In this document: piece by piece, positions 19,275-27,891 of the stretch
How the letters are laid out: each line of letters starts with the position of its first letter
Numbering within the stretch: the stretch's first letter is position 1
Assembly: GCF_030700245.1 (NCBI RefSeq)
Contig: NZ_JAUYZI010000031.1
Location: forward strand, 17,144 to 81,143
Length of the DNA: 64,000 nucleotides
Reading direction: 5' to 3'
From: Methylobacterium amylolyticum
GTDB taxonomy: Bacteria; Pseudomonadota; Alphaproteobacteria; Rhizobiales; Beijerinckiaceae
Program-made: the position numbers and the translations under genes
The notes under the pieces: generated by a model
Told to the model about the DNA's origin: nothing
Seen by the model: the letters and a program-made list of their open reading frames with translations, nothing else
The model's database searches: none

Positions 19275-20252
19275 ATGGCCGTCGTCCTCGACATCCTGAA
19301 GAACGACCCGCGTGGCCCCCGCCACCCGGAGAAGGCGCATCGCCCCGACCAGGCGGTGCAGTTGAAGAAGCCCGACTGGATCCGCGTGAAGGCGCCGGGC
19401 TCCCGGGCCTGGACCGAGACCCAGAAGATCGTGCGCGAGCACGGGCTTCACACGGTCTGCGAGGAGGCGGGCTGCCCCAATATCGGCGAGTGCTGGGAGA
19501 AGCGCCACGCCACCTTCATGATCATGGGCGACACCTGCACGCGGGCCTGCGCCTTCTGCAACGTCCGCACCGGCCTGCCCGACGCCCTCGACGCGGGCGA
19601 GCCCGAGAAGATCGCCGACTCGGTGGCCAAGCTCGGCCTGCACCACGTGGTGATCACCTCGGTGGATCGCGACGACCTGAGGGACGGCGGCGCCGAGCAC
19701 TTCGCGCGCACCATCCGCGCGATCCGGCGGGCGAGCCCCGGCACCACGATCGAGATCCTGACCCCCGACTTCCTGCGCAAGGACGGCGCCCTCGAAGTCG
19801 TGGTCGCGGCCAAGCCCGACGTGTTCAACCACAACTTGGAGACGGTGCCCGGCCGCTACCTCACCGTCCGCCCGGGCGCCCGCTACTTCCACTCGGTGCG
19901 CCTGCTCCAGCGGGTGAAGGAGCTCGACCCGACGATCTTCACCAAGTCCGGCATCATGGTCGGCCTCGGCGAGGAGCGGAACGAGGTCGTCCAGCTCATG
20001 GACGACCTGCGCTCGGCGGATGTCGACTTCCTGACCATCGGCCAGTACCTGCAACCGTCGAAGAAGCACCACGCGGTGATGCGCTTCGTGCCGCCGGACG
20101 AGTTCAAGACCTACGAGACGACCGGCTACGCCAAGGGCTTCCTGCTGGTCTCGGCGACACCGCTCACCCGCTCCTCGCACCATGCGGGCGAGGACTTCGC
20201 CCGGCTCCAGGCGGCCCGCCTCGCCAAGCTGCCGCCCGCGCTCTCGGCCTGA
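19275..20252 (+). CDS. lipA: Lipoyl synthase
   Basis: A 325-residue radical SAM enzyme that inserts two sulfurs into protein-bound octanoyl groups to form lipoyl cofactor. The auxiliary cluster cysteines are C62, C67 and C73 (CEEAGCPNIGECW). The radical SAM cluster cysteines are C88, C92 and C95 (CTRACAFC). The C-terminal RSS element is present (LTRSSHHAGEDF). In many alphaproteobacteria lipA is followed by the coq10-like gene, as here (15-base gap). The 172-base spacer before it contains no gene. Confidence 0.97.
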   Translation: MAVVLDILKNDPRGPRHPEKAHRPDQAVQLKKPDWIRVKAPGSRAWTETQKIVREHGLHTVCEEAGCPNIGECWEKRHATFMIMGDTCTRACAFCNVRTGLPDALDAGEPEKIADSVAKLGLHHVVITSVDRDDLRDGGAEHFARTIRAIRRASPGTTIEILTPDFLRKDGALEVVVAAKPDVFNHNLETVPGRYLTVRPGARYFHSVRLLQRVKELDPTIFTKSGIMVGLGEERNEVVQLMDDLRSADVDFLTIGQYLQPSKKHHAVMRFVPPDEFKTYETTGYAKGFLLVSATPLTRSSHHAGEDFARLQAARLAKLPPALSA

Positions 20253-20267
20253 GGGACCTCGAACGCC

Positions 20268-20723
20268 ATGCCCTCCTTCCGGGTCACGCGCACCGTGCGG
20301 CACTCAGCCCAGCAGATGTACGACCTCGTCGCCGACGTGGAGCGCTACCCCGAGTTCCTGCCGCTGTGCGAATCCCTGCGGGTGATCCGCCGCCAGCCCG
20401 GCGCGAACGGGGGCGAGGTGCTGATCGCCGAGATGGGGGTGGGCTACAAGGCGATCCGCGAGCGCTTCACCACCCGGGTCACCCTCGATCCCGAGGCGCA
20501 CCGGATCGTGGCCGAGTACATCGACGGGCCGTTCCGGCACCTCGAGAACCGCTGGTCGTTCAAGGAGGGTCCGGGCGGGGCCTGCGACGTCGACTTCTTC
20601 ATCACCTACGAGTTCAAGAGCCGGACGCTCGGCCTGCTGATGGGCACGATGTTCGACCGCGCGTTCCGCAAGTTCACCGACGCCTTCGAGGGCCGGGCGG
20701 CGCGGATCTACGGGGCGGCCTGA
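20268..20723 (+). CDS. COQ10/RatA-like START-domain protein (type II TA RatA family)
   Basis: A 151-residue polyketide-cyclase/START-fold protein. Visible family blocks are MYDLVADVERYPEFLPLCES, FRHLENRWSFKEGPGG and DVDFFITYEFKSRTLGLLMG. Homologues are mitochondrial COQ10, which binds ubiquinone, and bacterial RatA. In alphaproteobacteria next to lipA the COQ10-like role in quinone handling is the better guess. It lies 15 bases downstream of lipA and is probably cotranscribed. Confidence 0.9.
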   Translation: MPSFRVTRTVRHSAQQMYDLVADVERYPEFLPLCESLRVIRRQPGANGGEVLIAEMGVGYKAIRERFTTRVTLDPEAHRIVAEYIDGPFRHLENRWSFKEGPGGACDVDFFITYEFKSRTLGLLMGTMFDRAFRKFTDAFEGRAARIYGAA

Positions 20724-20810
20724 GCCGAGGCCGTCGCCACCTCCCCGGGCGCCGCCCCGCTCGATGCATGTCCCATCGTCTCCGGGACAGGTGCATCTCC
20801 GGGACAGGTG

Positions 20811-20937
20811 ATCGAACCGCGACGCGGTTCCTCTCTCCCCTGTGGGGAGGGGTAGGGGTGGTGCCGGACGAGGCGCGGCGGTGCCTCCTGAACCACCCCC
20901 ACCTCCGGCTCCTCCCCACAAGGGGGAGGAGAGGCGC
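20811..20937. repeat. Palindromic repeat family B, copy 1
   Basis: Starts with a small hairpin (AACCGCGACGCGGTT) and contains two complementary arms, CTCCCCTGTGGGGAGGGG near the left and TCCTCCCCACAAGGGGGAG near the right, around a core with GGTGCCGGACGAGG. It is homologous to 41960-42072 (opposite orientation) and 50096-50223. It lies between the converging ends of the coq10-like gene and the ABC exporter. Just before it, TCTCCGGGACAGGTG is directly repeated (about 20777-20810). Confidence 0.85.
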
Positions 20938-20963
20938 GTCAGTGTTGCGACGCCGGCCTCCCC

Positions 20964-22832
20964 TCACGCGCTCTCGGCCAGGGCCGATTGCCGCTCGAAC
21001 AGGGCCCGGTAGGCCCCGCTCGGGCGCCGGATCAGCGCCGCGTGCGGGCCGTCCTCGACGACCCGGCCCCGGTCGAACACCAGGATCCGGTCGAGGCTCT
21101 GCACCGTCGAGAGCCGGTGGGCGACGACGATCGCCGTGCGCCCGCGCATCAGCCGTTCCATCGCCTCCTGGACGAGCCCCTCCGATTCCGAGTCGAGGCT
21201 CGATGTCGCCTCGTCGAGGATCAGCACGGGCGCGTCCGCCAGGAAGGCGCGGGCCAGCGCCACCCGCTGGCGCTCGCCGCCGGAGAGCTTGACCCCGCGC
21301 TCGCCGACGAGGGTCGCGTAGCCCTTCGGCAGCCGGCCGATGAAGTCGTGCGCGTTGGCGAGCCGCGCCGCCCGCTCGATCTCGGCGGGGCTCGCGCCCG
21401 GCCGGCCGTAGGCGATGTTCTCGGCGAGCGAGCGGTGGAACAGCACCGGCTCCTGGGGCACGATCGCGACCTGCGCGCGCAGCGAGGCCTGGGTGGCGCC
21501 GGCCACGTCCTGGCCGTCGATCAGCACCCGCCCGCCGGTCACGTCGTAGAGCCGCTGCACCAGCTTGACGAAGGTCGTCTTGCCCGAGCCCGAGCGCCCG
21601 ACGAGGCCGACCCGCTGCCCCGCCGGGATCGCCACGGAGAAGTCCCGGTAGAGCGGCGTGCCGTGGCCGGCGTAGTGGAAGGTCACGTCCTCGAAGCGCA
21701 GCGCGCCCCCGGTCACCGCCAGGGCGCGGGCCTCCGGCCGGTCGGCGACGCCGCAGGGCTCGGCCTCCAGCGCGACGAGTTCCTCCATCTCGTTCACCGC
21801 CCGCTGCAAGTGGTTGATGTGCTGGCCGATGTCGCGCAGGTAGCCGTGCACCACGAAGTAGGTGGTGAGCACGTAGGCGACCTCGCCGGGGCTCGCCCGG
21901 CCCTCCCACCACAGCCACAGGGCGGCGCCGACGATCGCCGTGCGGAAGGCGAGCAGGATCGCGAGCTGGCCGGTGCCGCTCCACGTCACCCGCATCCAGG
22001 TGCGCCGGGTGCGGCGCCCCCACTTGGCCAGCACCCGGTCGAGCCGCGCGTCCTCCCGCGCCTCGGCGCCGAACGCCTTGACCACGGCGTTGTTGCCGAT
22101 CGCGTCGCTCAGCGCCCCGCCGAGCCGCGTGTCGAGGGCGTTGGAGAGTTGCGCCGCCGGGGCGATGACCCGGGTCGCGAGGAACACCGCGGCCCCGACG
22201 TAGGCCAGCGTGCCGACGCCGATCACCGCGCCCATCGCCGGCCAGCGCGCGCCGAGCACGCCCATGGTGCCGACGAGCACGACGAGCGAGGGCCAGAGCG
22301 CCAGCAGCAGCGTGTCGTTGAGGCCGTCGAGCGCCCACATCCCGCGCGAGATCTTGCGCACGGTCGAGCCCGAGAAGGTGTTGGCGTGCCACTCGGTCGA
22401 GAGCCGCTGGACCCGGGCGAAGCCGCCGCGGGCGATGTCGGCCATGGTGGCGAGCGTCAGCGGCACGACGAGGCTCCACGCCACGTGCCGCAGCACCAGG
22501 GTGGCGAGGCTGAGCGCGGTCATCGCGGCGAAGGCCGGCAGCGCCGCCTCCAGGGCGGCGGCGCGGTCGCCGCCCGCGAGCGCGTCGACGAGGCGCCCGG
22601 CGTAGTAGGGCAGGAACACGTCGGCGAGCGTCGCGGCGGTGATCGCGGCGACGATCCCGGACGCGAGGCCGCTGCGGGCGCGCCAGCCGCGCAGGACGAA
22701 GGCGAGGACGCGGCGGATCGCGTCCGCGCGCCGGGGCGTGAGGGTGGCCATGGCGGCAGTCCCGGCGCGACGCGCCGGCTCCGACGAAGGGGCGCGGGAC
22801 GCCCCGTGGGGGCGGTCGCGCCGGATGGACAT
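20964..22832 (-). CDS. ABC exporter half-transporter (fused permease and ATPase)
   Basis: 622 residues from the first ATG; an internal ATG at 22751 (MATLTPRRADAIRRVLAF) would give 595 and removes a low-complexity leader, so it may be the true start. The N-terminal six-helix membrane domain is followed by an ATPase with Walker A (GLVGRSGSGKTTFVKL), signature (KLSGGERQRVALARAF) and Walker B (VLILDEATSSLDSE). This is the MsbA/multidrug exporter layout; it should act as a homodimer in the inner membrane. The substrate is not evident, and neighbours give no clue. Confidence 0.9.
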   Translation of the reverse strand: MSIRRDRPHGASRAPSSEPARRAGTAAMATLTPRRADAIRRVLAFVLRGWRARSGLASGIVAAITAATLADVFLPYYAGRLVDALAGGDRAAALEAALPAFAAMTALSLATLVLRHVAWSLVVPLTLATMADIARGGFARVQRLSTEWHANTFSGSTVRKISRGMWALDGLNDTLLLALWPSLVVLVGTMGVLGARWPAMGAVIGVGTLAYVGAAVFLATRVIAPAAQLSNALDTRLGGALSDAIGNNAVVKAFGAEAREDARLDRVLAKWGRRTRRTWMRVTWSGTGQLAILLAFRTAIVGAALWLWWEGRASPGEVAYVLTTYFVVHGYLRDIGQHINHLQRAVNEMEELVALEAEPCGVADRPEARALAVTGGALRFEDVTFHYAGHGTPLYRDFSVAIPAGQRVGLVGRSGSGKTTFVKLVQRLYDVTGGRVLIDGQDVAGATQASLRAQVAIVPQEPVLFHRSLAENIAYGRPGASPAEIERAARLANAHDFIGRLPKGYATLVGERGVKLSGGERQRVALARAFLADAPVLILDEATSSLDSESEGLVQEAMERLMRGRTAIVVAHRLSTVQSLDRILVFDRGRVVEDGPHAALIRRPSGAYRALFERQSALAESA

Positions 22833-23009
22833 CAGGGGTGGGGCCGCGGCGTCCCTCGGGACGGGGCGGCGGGGCGGGCGTGCGACCTAGCGCAGGCCGG
22901 CCGGGGAGGCGCGAAACACAGAATCCATGCGGGCCTCCCTGCTCGAACGACGAGGACGGGGCGCATATCAGGCCCCCGCACGCTTGGCAATCGCGCGGAT
23001 CCCGGCGAG

Positions 23010-23060
23010 CACGCGGTCTTGGCGATTACGCGGTCCTGGCGATCACGCGGTCTTGGCGAC
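23010..23060. repeat. 17-bp tandem repeat, three copies
   Basis: Units 23010-23026, 23027-23043 and 23044-23060, each close to CACGCGGTCTTGGCGAT with one to three differences. The third unit holds the last codons of the monooxygenase gene and the stop lies at the junction of units two and three. Confidence 0.85.
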
Positions 23061-24254
23061 GTGCTCCGGCCGCACGCCGACGCCGATCAGCCGGGCGGGC
23101 AGCGCCTGGAGGGCGGGCACCGCGTCGAGGAGGCGCAGCGCCAGGGGCGCCCGGAACGGCTTGTCCGTGTCGAGGGTCCGGGCGATCACGCCCGACTGGA
23201 TCACCCGCTGGAGCCCCTGCGTCACCCGCACCGGCCACATCCGCCGGGCCTGGACCCGGGCGAGGTCGGCCTCCGCCGGGCGGCCGGCGCGCAGCGGCCC
23301 GGTCAGGAGGTTGGCCGAGGCCACCGCGTCCTGGACCGCGAGGTTGATGCCGACCCCGCCCACCGGCGACATGGCGTGGGCGGAATCGCCGATGCACAGC
23401 AGCCCGGGCCGGTGCCAGCGCTCCAGCCGGTCGACGGTGACGGTCAGGAGCTTCACCGCGTCCCAGTCGGGGATCCCGTCCACCCGGTCGGCGAGGAACG
23501 GGGCGATCTCGGCGACCCGGGCGCGGAAGGCGGGCAGGCCCTGCGCGCGCAGGGCCGCGTCGCCGCCCTTCGGCACCACGTAGGCGCATTGCCACGCGTC
23601 GCCGCGGTCGAGGGTGATGAGGATCCGCCCCGGGCCGAACCGCCCGGCGGCCGCCTCGGGGTCGTCGGGCCGGCGCGGCAACCGGAACCACAGCACGTCG
23701 ATCGGCGCCCCGAAGGCGCGGGGGGCGAAGCCGGCGCGCTCGCGCATGCGCGAGCGGCGCCCGTCCGCGCAGAGCACGAGGTCGGCCCGCACCTCCACCG
23801 GCCCGTCCGGCCCCTCGGCGCGCACGCCCGCGACGCGATCGTCGGCCTCGACGAGATCCTGCGCCTCCGTGCGCCGCAGCAGCCGGAAGCCCGGATACTG
23901 CTGGGCCTCGTCCGCCAGGAAATCCAGGAAATCCCACTGGGGCATGAAGGCGAGGCAGCGGTTGCGGGTCCGCAGGCGGGAGAAGTCCGCCACCCGGTAG
24001 GCGCGGCCCGCGACCACGCCGGAGAACGCCTCGACCCGCCGCTGGGGCAGGGCGCGGAACTTCTCCCCGAGGCCCAGCTCGTCCATCAGGTCGAGGGTCG
24101 AGGGGTGGATCGTGTCGCCGCGGAAGTCGCGCAGGAAGTCGGCGTGCTTCTCCAGCACGGTGACGCCGAGCCCGGCCCGGGCGAACAGCAGCCCGGCCAT
24201 CATCCCCGCCGGCCCGCCGCCGACGACGCAGACCTTCGTGTCCAGTGCTTGCAC
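23043..24254 (-). CDS. FAD-dependent aromatic monooxygenase (UbiH/PHBH fold)
   Basis: About 403 residues from the GTG at 24254, preceded by GGGGGGA; an ATG at 24287 would add 11 residues. It has the three flavoprotein hydroxylase signatures: the Rossmann site VCVVGGGPAGMMAGLLFARA, the DG motif LVLCADGRRSRMRERAG, and the GD motif LLCIGDSAHAMSPVGGVGIN. Such enzymes hydroxylate aromatic or quinone substrates using NAD(P)H and O2 in the cytosol. GDTIHPSTLDLMDELGL is typical of a subgroup of unknown substrate. It sits alone between the ABC exporter and pncC. Confidence 0.9.
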   Translation of the reverse strand: MQALDTKVCVVGGGPAGMMAGLLFARAGLGVTVLEKHADFLRDFRGDTIHPSTLDLMDELGLGEKFRALPQRRVEAFSGVVAGRAYRVADFSRLRTRNRCLAFMPQWDFLDFLADEAQQYPGFRLLRRTEAQDLVEADDRVAGVRAEGPDGPVEVRADLVLCADGRRSRMRERAGFAPRAFGAPIDVLWFRLPRRPDDPEAAAGRFGPGRILITLDRGDAWQCAYVVPKGGDAALRAQGLPAFRARVAEIAPFLADRVDGIPDWDAVKLLTVTVDRLERWHRPGLLCIGDSAHAMSPVGGVGINLAVQDAVASANLLTGPLRAGRPAEADLARVQARRMWPVRVTQGLQRVIQSGVIARTLDTDKPFRAPLALRLLDAVPALQALPARLIGVGVRPEHVAKTA

Positions 24255-24302
24255 GGCCCGTCCCCCCGAATCGCCGCAGGGTGACATCCCGCCGCACTGC
24301 CA

Positions 24303-24812
24303 TCAACCGGTGCGCGCGTCCTCCAGCAGTCCGAGCGCGTCGGCGACGGCGGCGCGGCGGATCGCGCCCCGGCCGAGATCGCCGTAGCGCCGCTCCAGAT
24401 GGCGCGTGTCGGCATGCGGGCCACCCCCGCGCCGGGCCAGCCCAAAATGCACCAGCCCGACCGGTTTGTCGGCGCTGCCGCCGCCGGGTCCGGCGACGCC
24501 GGTGATCGCCACCGCGACGTCCGCCCGGGAGGCGGCGAGCGCTCCGGAGGCCATCGCCCGCGCCACCGGCTCGCTCACCGCGCCGTGGGCGGCGATGAGG
24601 GCCGGATCGACGCCGATCGCCTCGGCCTTGGCGGCGTTCGAGTAGGTGACGAAGCCGCGCTCGACCACCGCGGACGAGCCCGGCACCGCGGTCAGCAGCC
24701 CGGCGACCAGCCCGCCGGTGCAGGATTCGGCCGTGACGACCGTCAGGCCCGCCGCCGCGTAGGCGGCGACCAGCGCCTCGGCGCGGGCGAGAAGGTCCGG
24801 ATCGTCGATCAT
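24303..24812 (-). CDS. pncC: Nicotinamide-nucleotide amidohydrolase (CinA C-terminal domain)
   Basis: A 169-residue stand-alone CinA C-terminal domain. Key blocks are VVTAESCTGGLVAGLLTAVP with the catalytic Ser, VVERGFVTYSNAAKAEAIGV, and the glycine-rich ITGVAGPGGGSADKPVGLVH. It deamidates NMN to nicotinic acid mononucleotide in pyridine-nucleotide recycling. The ATG at 24812 follows GGGAGCC. The N-terminal CinA domain (MoeA-like) is absent, as is usual for alphaproteobacterial copies near ispDF. It is divergent from the MAPEG gene. Confidence 0.93.
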   Translation of the reverse strand: MIDDPDLLARAEALVAAYAAAGLTVVTAESCTGGLVAGLLTAVPGSSAVVERGFVTYSNAAKAEAIGVDPALIAAHGAVSEPVARAMASGALAASRADVAVAITGVAGPGGGSADKPVGLVHFGLARRGGGPHADTRHLERRYGDLGRGAIRRAAVADALGLLEDARTG

Positions 24813-24922
24813 CGCGCGGGCTCCCGGCGGCCGTTCGCGCCCTATCTCCGGCGCGGCGCCGTCCTCATCGCCGCCCTTGTGCCGCACGCCCGGTCCGGGC
24901 TCAACGAAAGTCTCGCCGCCCG

Positions 24923-25321
24923 ATGGCCTTTCCCGCGACCACGGCCTTCTTCGCCGCGCTCCTCGCCCTGTTCTATCTCGGCCTCGCTGGCTGGGTGGTG
25001 GCCGGCCGCCTGTCGGGGGAAGTCCTGCACGGGGACGGCGGCGACCCGGGGCTCCAGAAGCGGATCCGCGCGCACGCCAATTTCTCGGAGTACGTGCCGC
25101 TCGCCCTGATCCTGATCGGGCTCTTGGAGGCCGGCGGCGGCGGGCCCGGGCTGGTGCGGGGGCTGCTCGTCGCGCTGCTCGTCGGGCGGATCCTGCACCC
25201 GATCGGCATGTTCGCAGCCCCGAACTCCCCCCGCCAGTTCGCCTGCCGGGGCGGCGGCATCCTGCTCACCCTGGCGGCCCTGGCCGTGGCGGCGGTGGCG
25301 CTGCTGTTCCGGGCGGGCTGA
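24923..25321 (+). CDS. MAPEG family membrane protein
   Basis: A 132-residue inner-membrane protein with four hydrophobic segments. The MAPEG pattern is visible in LQKRIRAHANFSEYVPLALI and in LVALLVGRILHPIGMFA. Bacterial MAPEG proteins resemble microsomal glutathione transferases, but their substrates are mostly unknown. It is read divergently from pncC across a 110-base spacer and ends facing ispDF. Confidence 0.88.
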   Translation: MAFPATTAFFAALLALFYLGLAGWVVAGRLSGEVLHGDGGDPGLQKRIRAHANFSEYVPLALILIGLLEAGGGGPGLVRGLLVALLVGRILHPIGMFAAPNSPRQFACRGGGILLTLAALAVAAVALLFRAG

Positions 25322-25412
25322 GAGGGGGACGACGGCCCGGCGCGAGAGAGCGCGTCGAAACGAAGGCTTGGAGCCGCGCACGATCGCAACGCGATCGGGA
25401 ACGGCTCTGACG

Positions 25413-26717
25413 TCAGCCCTGCCGCATCCGGGTCTCGGCCTGCGCGTCGAGGACGGGGCCCTCCTCCTCCGGCAGGCGCACCGTCGCGGCGGCCTGGGCG
25501 GCGAGCCCCTCGGCCCGGCCGACGAAGCCGAGCTTCTCCGTCGTCGTCGCCTTGATCGACACGGCCGTGAGCGGCACCCCGGCGATCTCGGCGATGCGGG
25601 CGCGGATCGCCTCCCGGTGCCCCCCGATCCGCGGCGCCTCGGCGAGCACGGTGATGTCGAGGTGGTCGATCCGGCCGCCGCGGGCCCGGACCAGCCCGCA
25701 GGCATGGGCCAGGAACTGGTCGGACGACGCCCCGCGCCAGCGCTCGTCGGAGGGCGGGAAATGCGTGCCGATGTCGCCGTCGGCGATGGCGCCGAGCAGC
25801 GCGTCGGTGAGCGCGTGGAGCGCCACGTCGCCGTCGGAATGGGCGAGTACGCCGCGGTCGGCGGGGATCTTCACCCCGCCGAGCCAGACGTGGTCGCCCT
25901 CGGTGAAGGCGTGCACGTCGAAGCCGGTGCCGAGGCGCGTGACGTAGGCGGTCATGGAGCGGGCTCCGGGCGGGGGGGAATCGGCGGGCGCGAAGGCGCG
26001 GTCGGCCTCGATCAGGTCGGCGGCCTGCGTGATCTTGCGGTTGACCGGGTCGCCCGCGAACACGACGACCGGCAGCCCCGCCCACTCGGCGAGCGCGCCG
26101 TCGTCGGTGAAGGCGTCGAGGCCGCTCTCGGCCGCCCGGCGGTGGGCGGCGAGCAGGGGGGCGAAGGCGAAGGCCTGCGGGGTCTGCACCGCCCGCAGGG
26201 TCTCGCGCGCCGGGGTCTCGCGCACGCGGCCGATGCCGGGCGCGATCGGATCGACCCGCTTCACCGTGTCGGTGACGGGCACCCCCGGCACGCCGGCGCC
26301 GTGGTCGCGCCCGGCGGCGATCGCCCGGTCGATCAGCGCCGCGTCGACGAAGGGCCGCGCCGCGTCGTGGACCAGCACGACCCCCGGCGCGGCGGCGGCC
26401 AGCGCCTCCAGCCCGGCCCGGACCGAGATCTGGCGCGTGGCCCCGCCCGGCACGGGCGCCGCGATTCTCGTCCGGATCTCGGCGTCGAGGTCTTCGAGGC
26501 ATTCGCGGAAGAAGTCCGCGGCATCCGTGGCGATGACCGGTTGGATCCTGCCGATGCCGGGATGGGCCGCGAGCGCCGCGAGCGTCCGCGTCAGAACCGC
26601 GCGGCCGCCGACCCGGCGGTACTGCTTGGGCACGCCGCCGCCGATGCGGATGCCGCGCCCGGCCGCCACCACCACCGCGGCGACGCTCGTTTCAACGTGT
26701 GGTAGCTCAGTGGACAT
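25413..26717 (-). CDS. ispDF: Bifunctional MEP-pathway enzyme IspDF
   Basis: A 434-residue fusion. The N-terminal cytidylyltransferase IspD (about 10-235) has AAVVVAAGRGIRIGGGVPKQ, VLVHDAARPFVD and LRAVQTPQAF. The C-terminal cyclase IspF (about 265-420) has LGTGFDVHAFTEGDHVWLGG, LAHSDGDVALHALTDALLGA and SIKATTTEKLGFVGR. It carries out two nonadjacent steps of isoprenoid precursor synthesis: formation of CDP-methylerythritol and of methylerythritol cyclodiphosphate. The fusion is a hallmark of many alphaproteobacteria. It is divergent from the dus gene, sharing a spacer of about 160 bases. Confidence 0.96.
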   Translation of the reverse strand: MSTELPHVETSVAAVVVAAGRGIRIGGGVPKQYRRVGGRAVLTRTLAALAAHPGIGRIQPVIATDAADFFRECLEDLDAEIRTRIAAPVPGGATRQISVRAGLEALAAAAPGVVLVHDAARPFVDAALIDRAIAAGRDHGAGVPGVPVTDTVKRVDPIAPGIGRVRETPARETLRAVQTPQAFAFAPLLAAHRRAAESGLDAFTDDGALAEWAGLPVVVFAGDPVNRKITQAADLIEADRAFAPADSPPPGARSMTAYVTRLGTGFDVHAFTEGDHVWLGGVKIPADRGVLAHSDGDVALHALTDALLGAIADGDIGTHFPPSDERWRGASSDQFLAHACGLVRARGGRIDHLDITVLAEAPRIGGHREAIRARIAEIAGVPLTAVSIKATTTEKLGFVGRAEGLAAQAAATVRLPEEEGPVLDAQAETRMRQG

Positions 26718-26880
26718 CGGTCTCGTGGGCTCCGCCCGGGCGAGCGCGGCGCCGGGCGCACGCGCCTGACGGGCCGCCGCATCCCCGGAACGACTGCGCG
26801 TCGTTTAAGCGGGGGAGGGGGCGAAATCAACGCGCGGTCCCGCTTGCGTCCCGGCGCCGCTTGCCTCATTGTTGTGCAAA

Positions 26881-27891
26881 ATGACGACTGACCATTATTT
26901 GGGCGTCCTGCGCCGCGGACGGGAAGCGGGAACCCCGCCGCTCTGCCTGCTCGCCCCGCTCTCGGGCGTCACCGACCTGCACATGCGCCGGATCAGCCGC
27001 CGGTTCGGGGCCGACGCGGTGGTGTCCGAGATGGTCGCCGCCCGCGAACTCGCCCGGGGCGACGCGGAGGCCGCCACCCGCGCCGCGGGCTCGGGCGTCG
27101 CGGGGCACGTGGTCCAGCTCGCGGGCTGCGAGGCCGCGCCGATGGCCGAGGCCGCCCGGATCGCCGAGGCCGGCGGCGCCCAGGTCGTCGACGTCAACAT
27201 GGGCTGCCCGGCCAAGGTCGTGACCGGGGGCGCTTCCGGCTCGGCGCTGATGCGCGACCTCGACCACGCCGAGCGCCTGCTCGCCGCGGTGCGCGGGGCG
27301 GTGGCGGTGCCGGTCACGGTCAAGATGCGGCTCGGCTGGGACGACGCCGCCCGCAACGCACCCGACCTCGCCGCCCGCGCCGAGCGCCTGGGCCTCGCGG
27401 CGGTGACGGTCCACGGCCGCACCCGGCAGCAATTCTACAAGGGCAGCGCCGACTGGGCGGCGATCCGCGCGGTGGTCGAGGCGGTGTCGATCCCGGTGAT
27501 CGCCAACGGCGACGTGACCGACCTCGCGACCGCCCGCGCCTGCCTCGCGGCCTCCGGCGCGGCGGGGGTGATGATCGGCCGCGCCGCGGTCGGGCGCCCC
27601 TGGCTCGTCGGGCAGGTCGCGGCGGCGCTCGCCGGCCGGCCCGCGGCAGCGCCCTCGCGCGCGGTGCAGGCCGCGGCGGCGGCCGAGCACTATGCCGGGC
27701 TGATCGCGCTCTACGGCCGCGCCATGGGCGTGCGCCACGCCCGCAAGCACCTCGCCGCCTACGCCGAGGCCGGCGGCGGCCTCACCGCGCCCGAGCGCGC
27801 GATGCTCCTGACGACGCTCGATCCCGACGCGGCGCTCGCACTCCTCGCCCGCGCCTTCGCCCCGGGCCGGGCGATGCCGGAGGCCGCATGA
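26881..27891 (+). CDS. dusB: tRNA-dihydrouridine synthase (DusB/NifR3 type)
   Basis: About 336 residues from the ATG at 26881; TTG codons at 26869 and 26872 are in frame but less likely. It is an FMN TIM barrel with the Dus signatures LAPLSGVTDLHMRRISRRFG, VDVNMGCPAKVVTGGASGSA (active-site Cys), VTVHGRTRQQFYKG and IPVIANGDVTD. It reduces uridines in the tRNA D-loop. The order dus-ntrB-ntrC (old name nifR3-ntrBC) is conserved in alphaproteobacteria. The stop overlaps the ntrB ATG (ATGA), so the genes are translationally coupled. No good Shine-Dalgarno sequence precedes the start. Confidence 0.95.
   Translation: MTTDHYLGVLRRGREAGTPPLCLLAPLSGVTDLHMRRISRRFGADAVVSEMVAARELARGDAEAATRAAGSGVAGHVVQLAGCEAAPMAEAARIAEAGGAQVVDVNMGCPAKVVTGGASGSALMRDLDHAERLLAAVRGAVAVPVTVKMRLGWDDAARNAPDLAARAERLGLAAVTVHGRTRQQFYKGSADWAAIRAVVEAVSIPVIANGDVTDLATARACLAASGAAGVMIGRAAVGRPWLVGQVAAALAGRPAAAPSRAVQAAAAAEHYAGLIALYGRAMGVRHARKHLAAYAEAGGGLTAPERAMLLTTLDPDAALALLARAFAPGRAMPEAA

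Noticed and set aside
24254..24287. ATG at 24287 as the start of the flavin monooxygenase.
   Set aside because: Possible, but GTG 24254 has the better Shine-Dalgarno sequence and begins right before the Rossmann motif; kept as an alternative only.
26700..26780. GGTAGCTCAGTGG looks like a tRNA D-arm (A box).
   Set aside because: It overlaps the start codon of ispDF. No acceptor stem pairs around it and no T-arm (GGTTCGANTCC) follows at the right distance.
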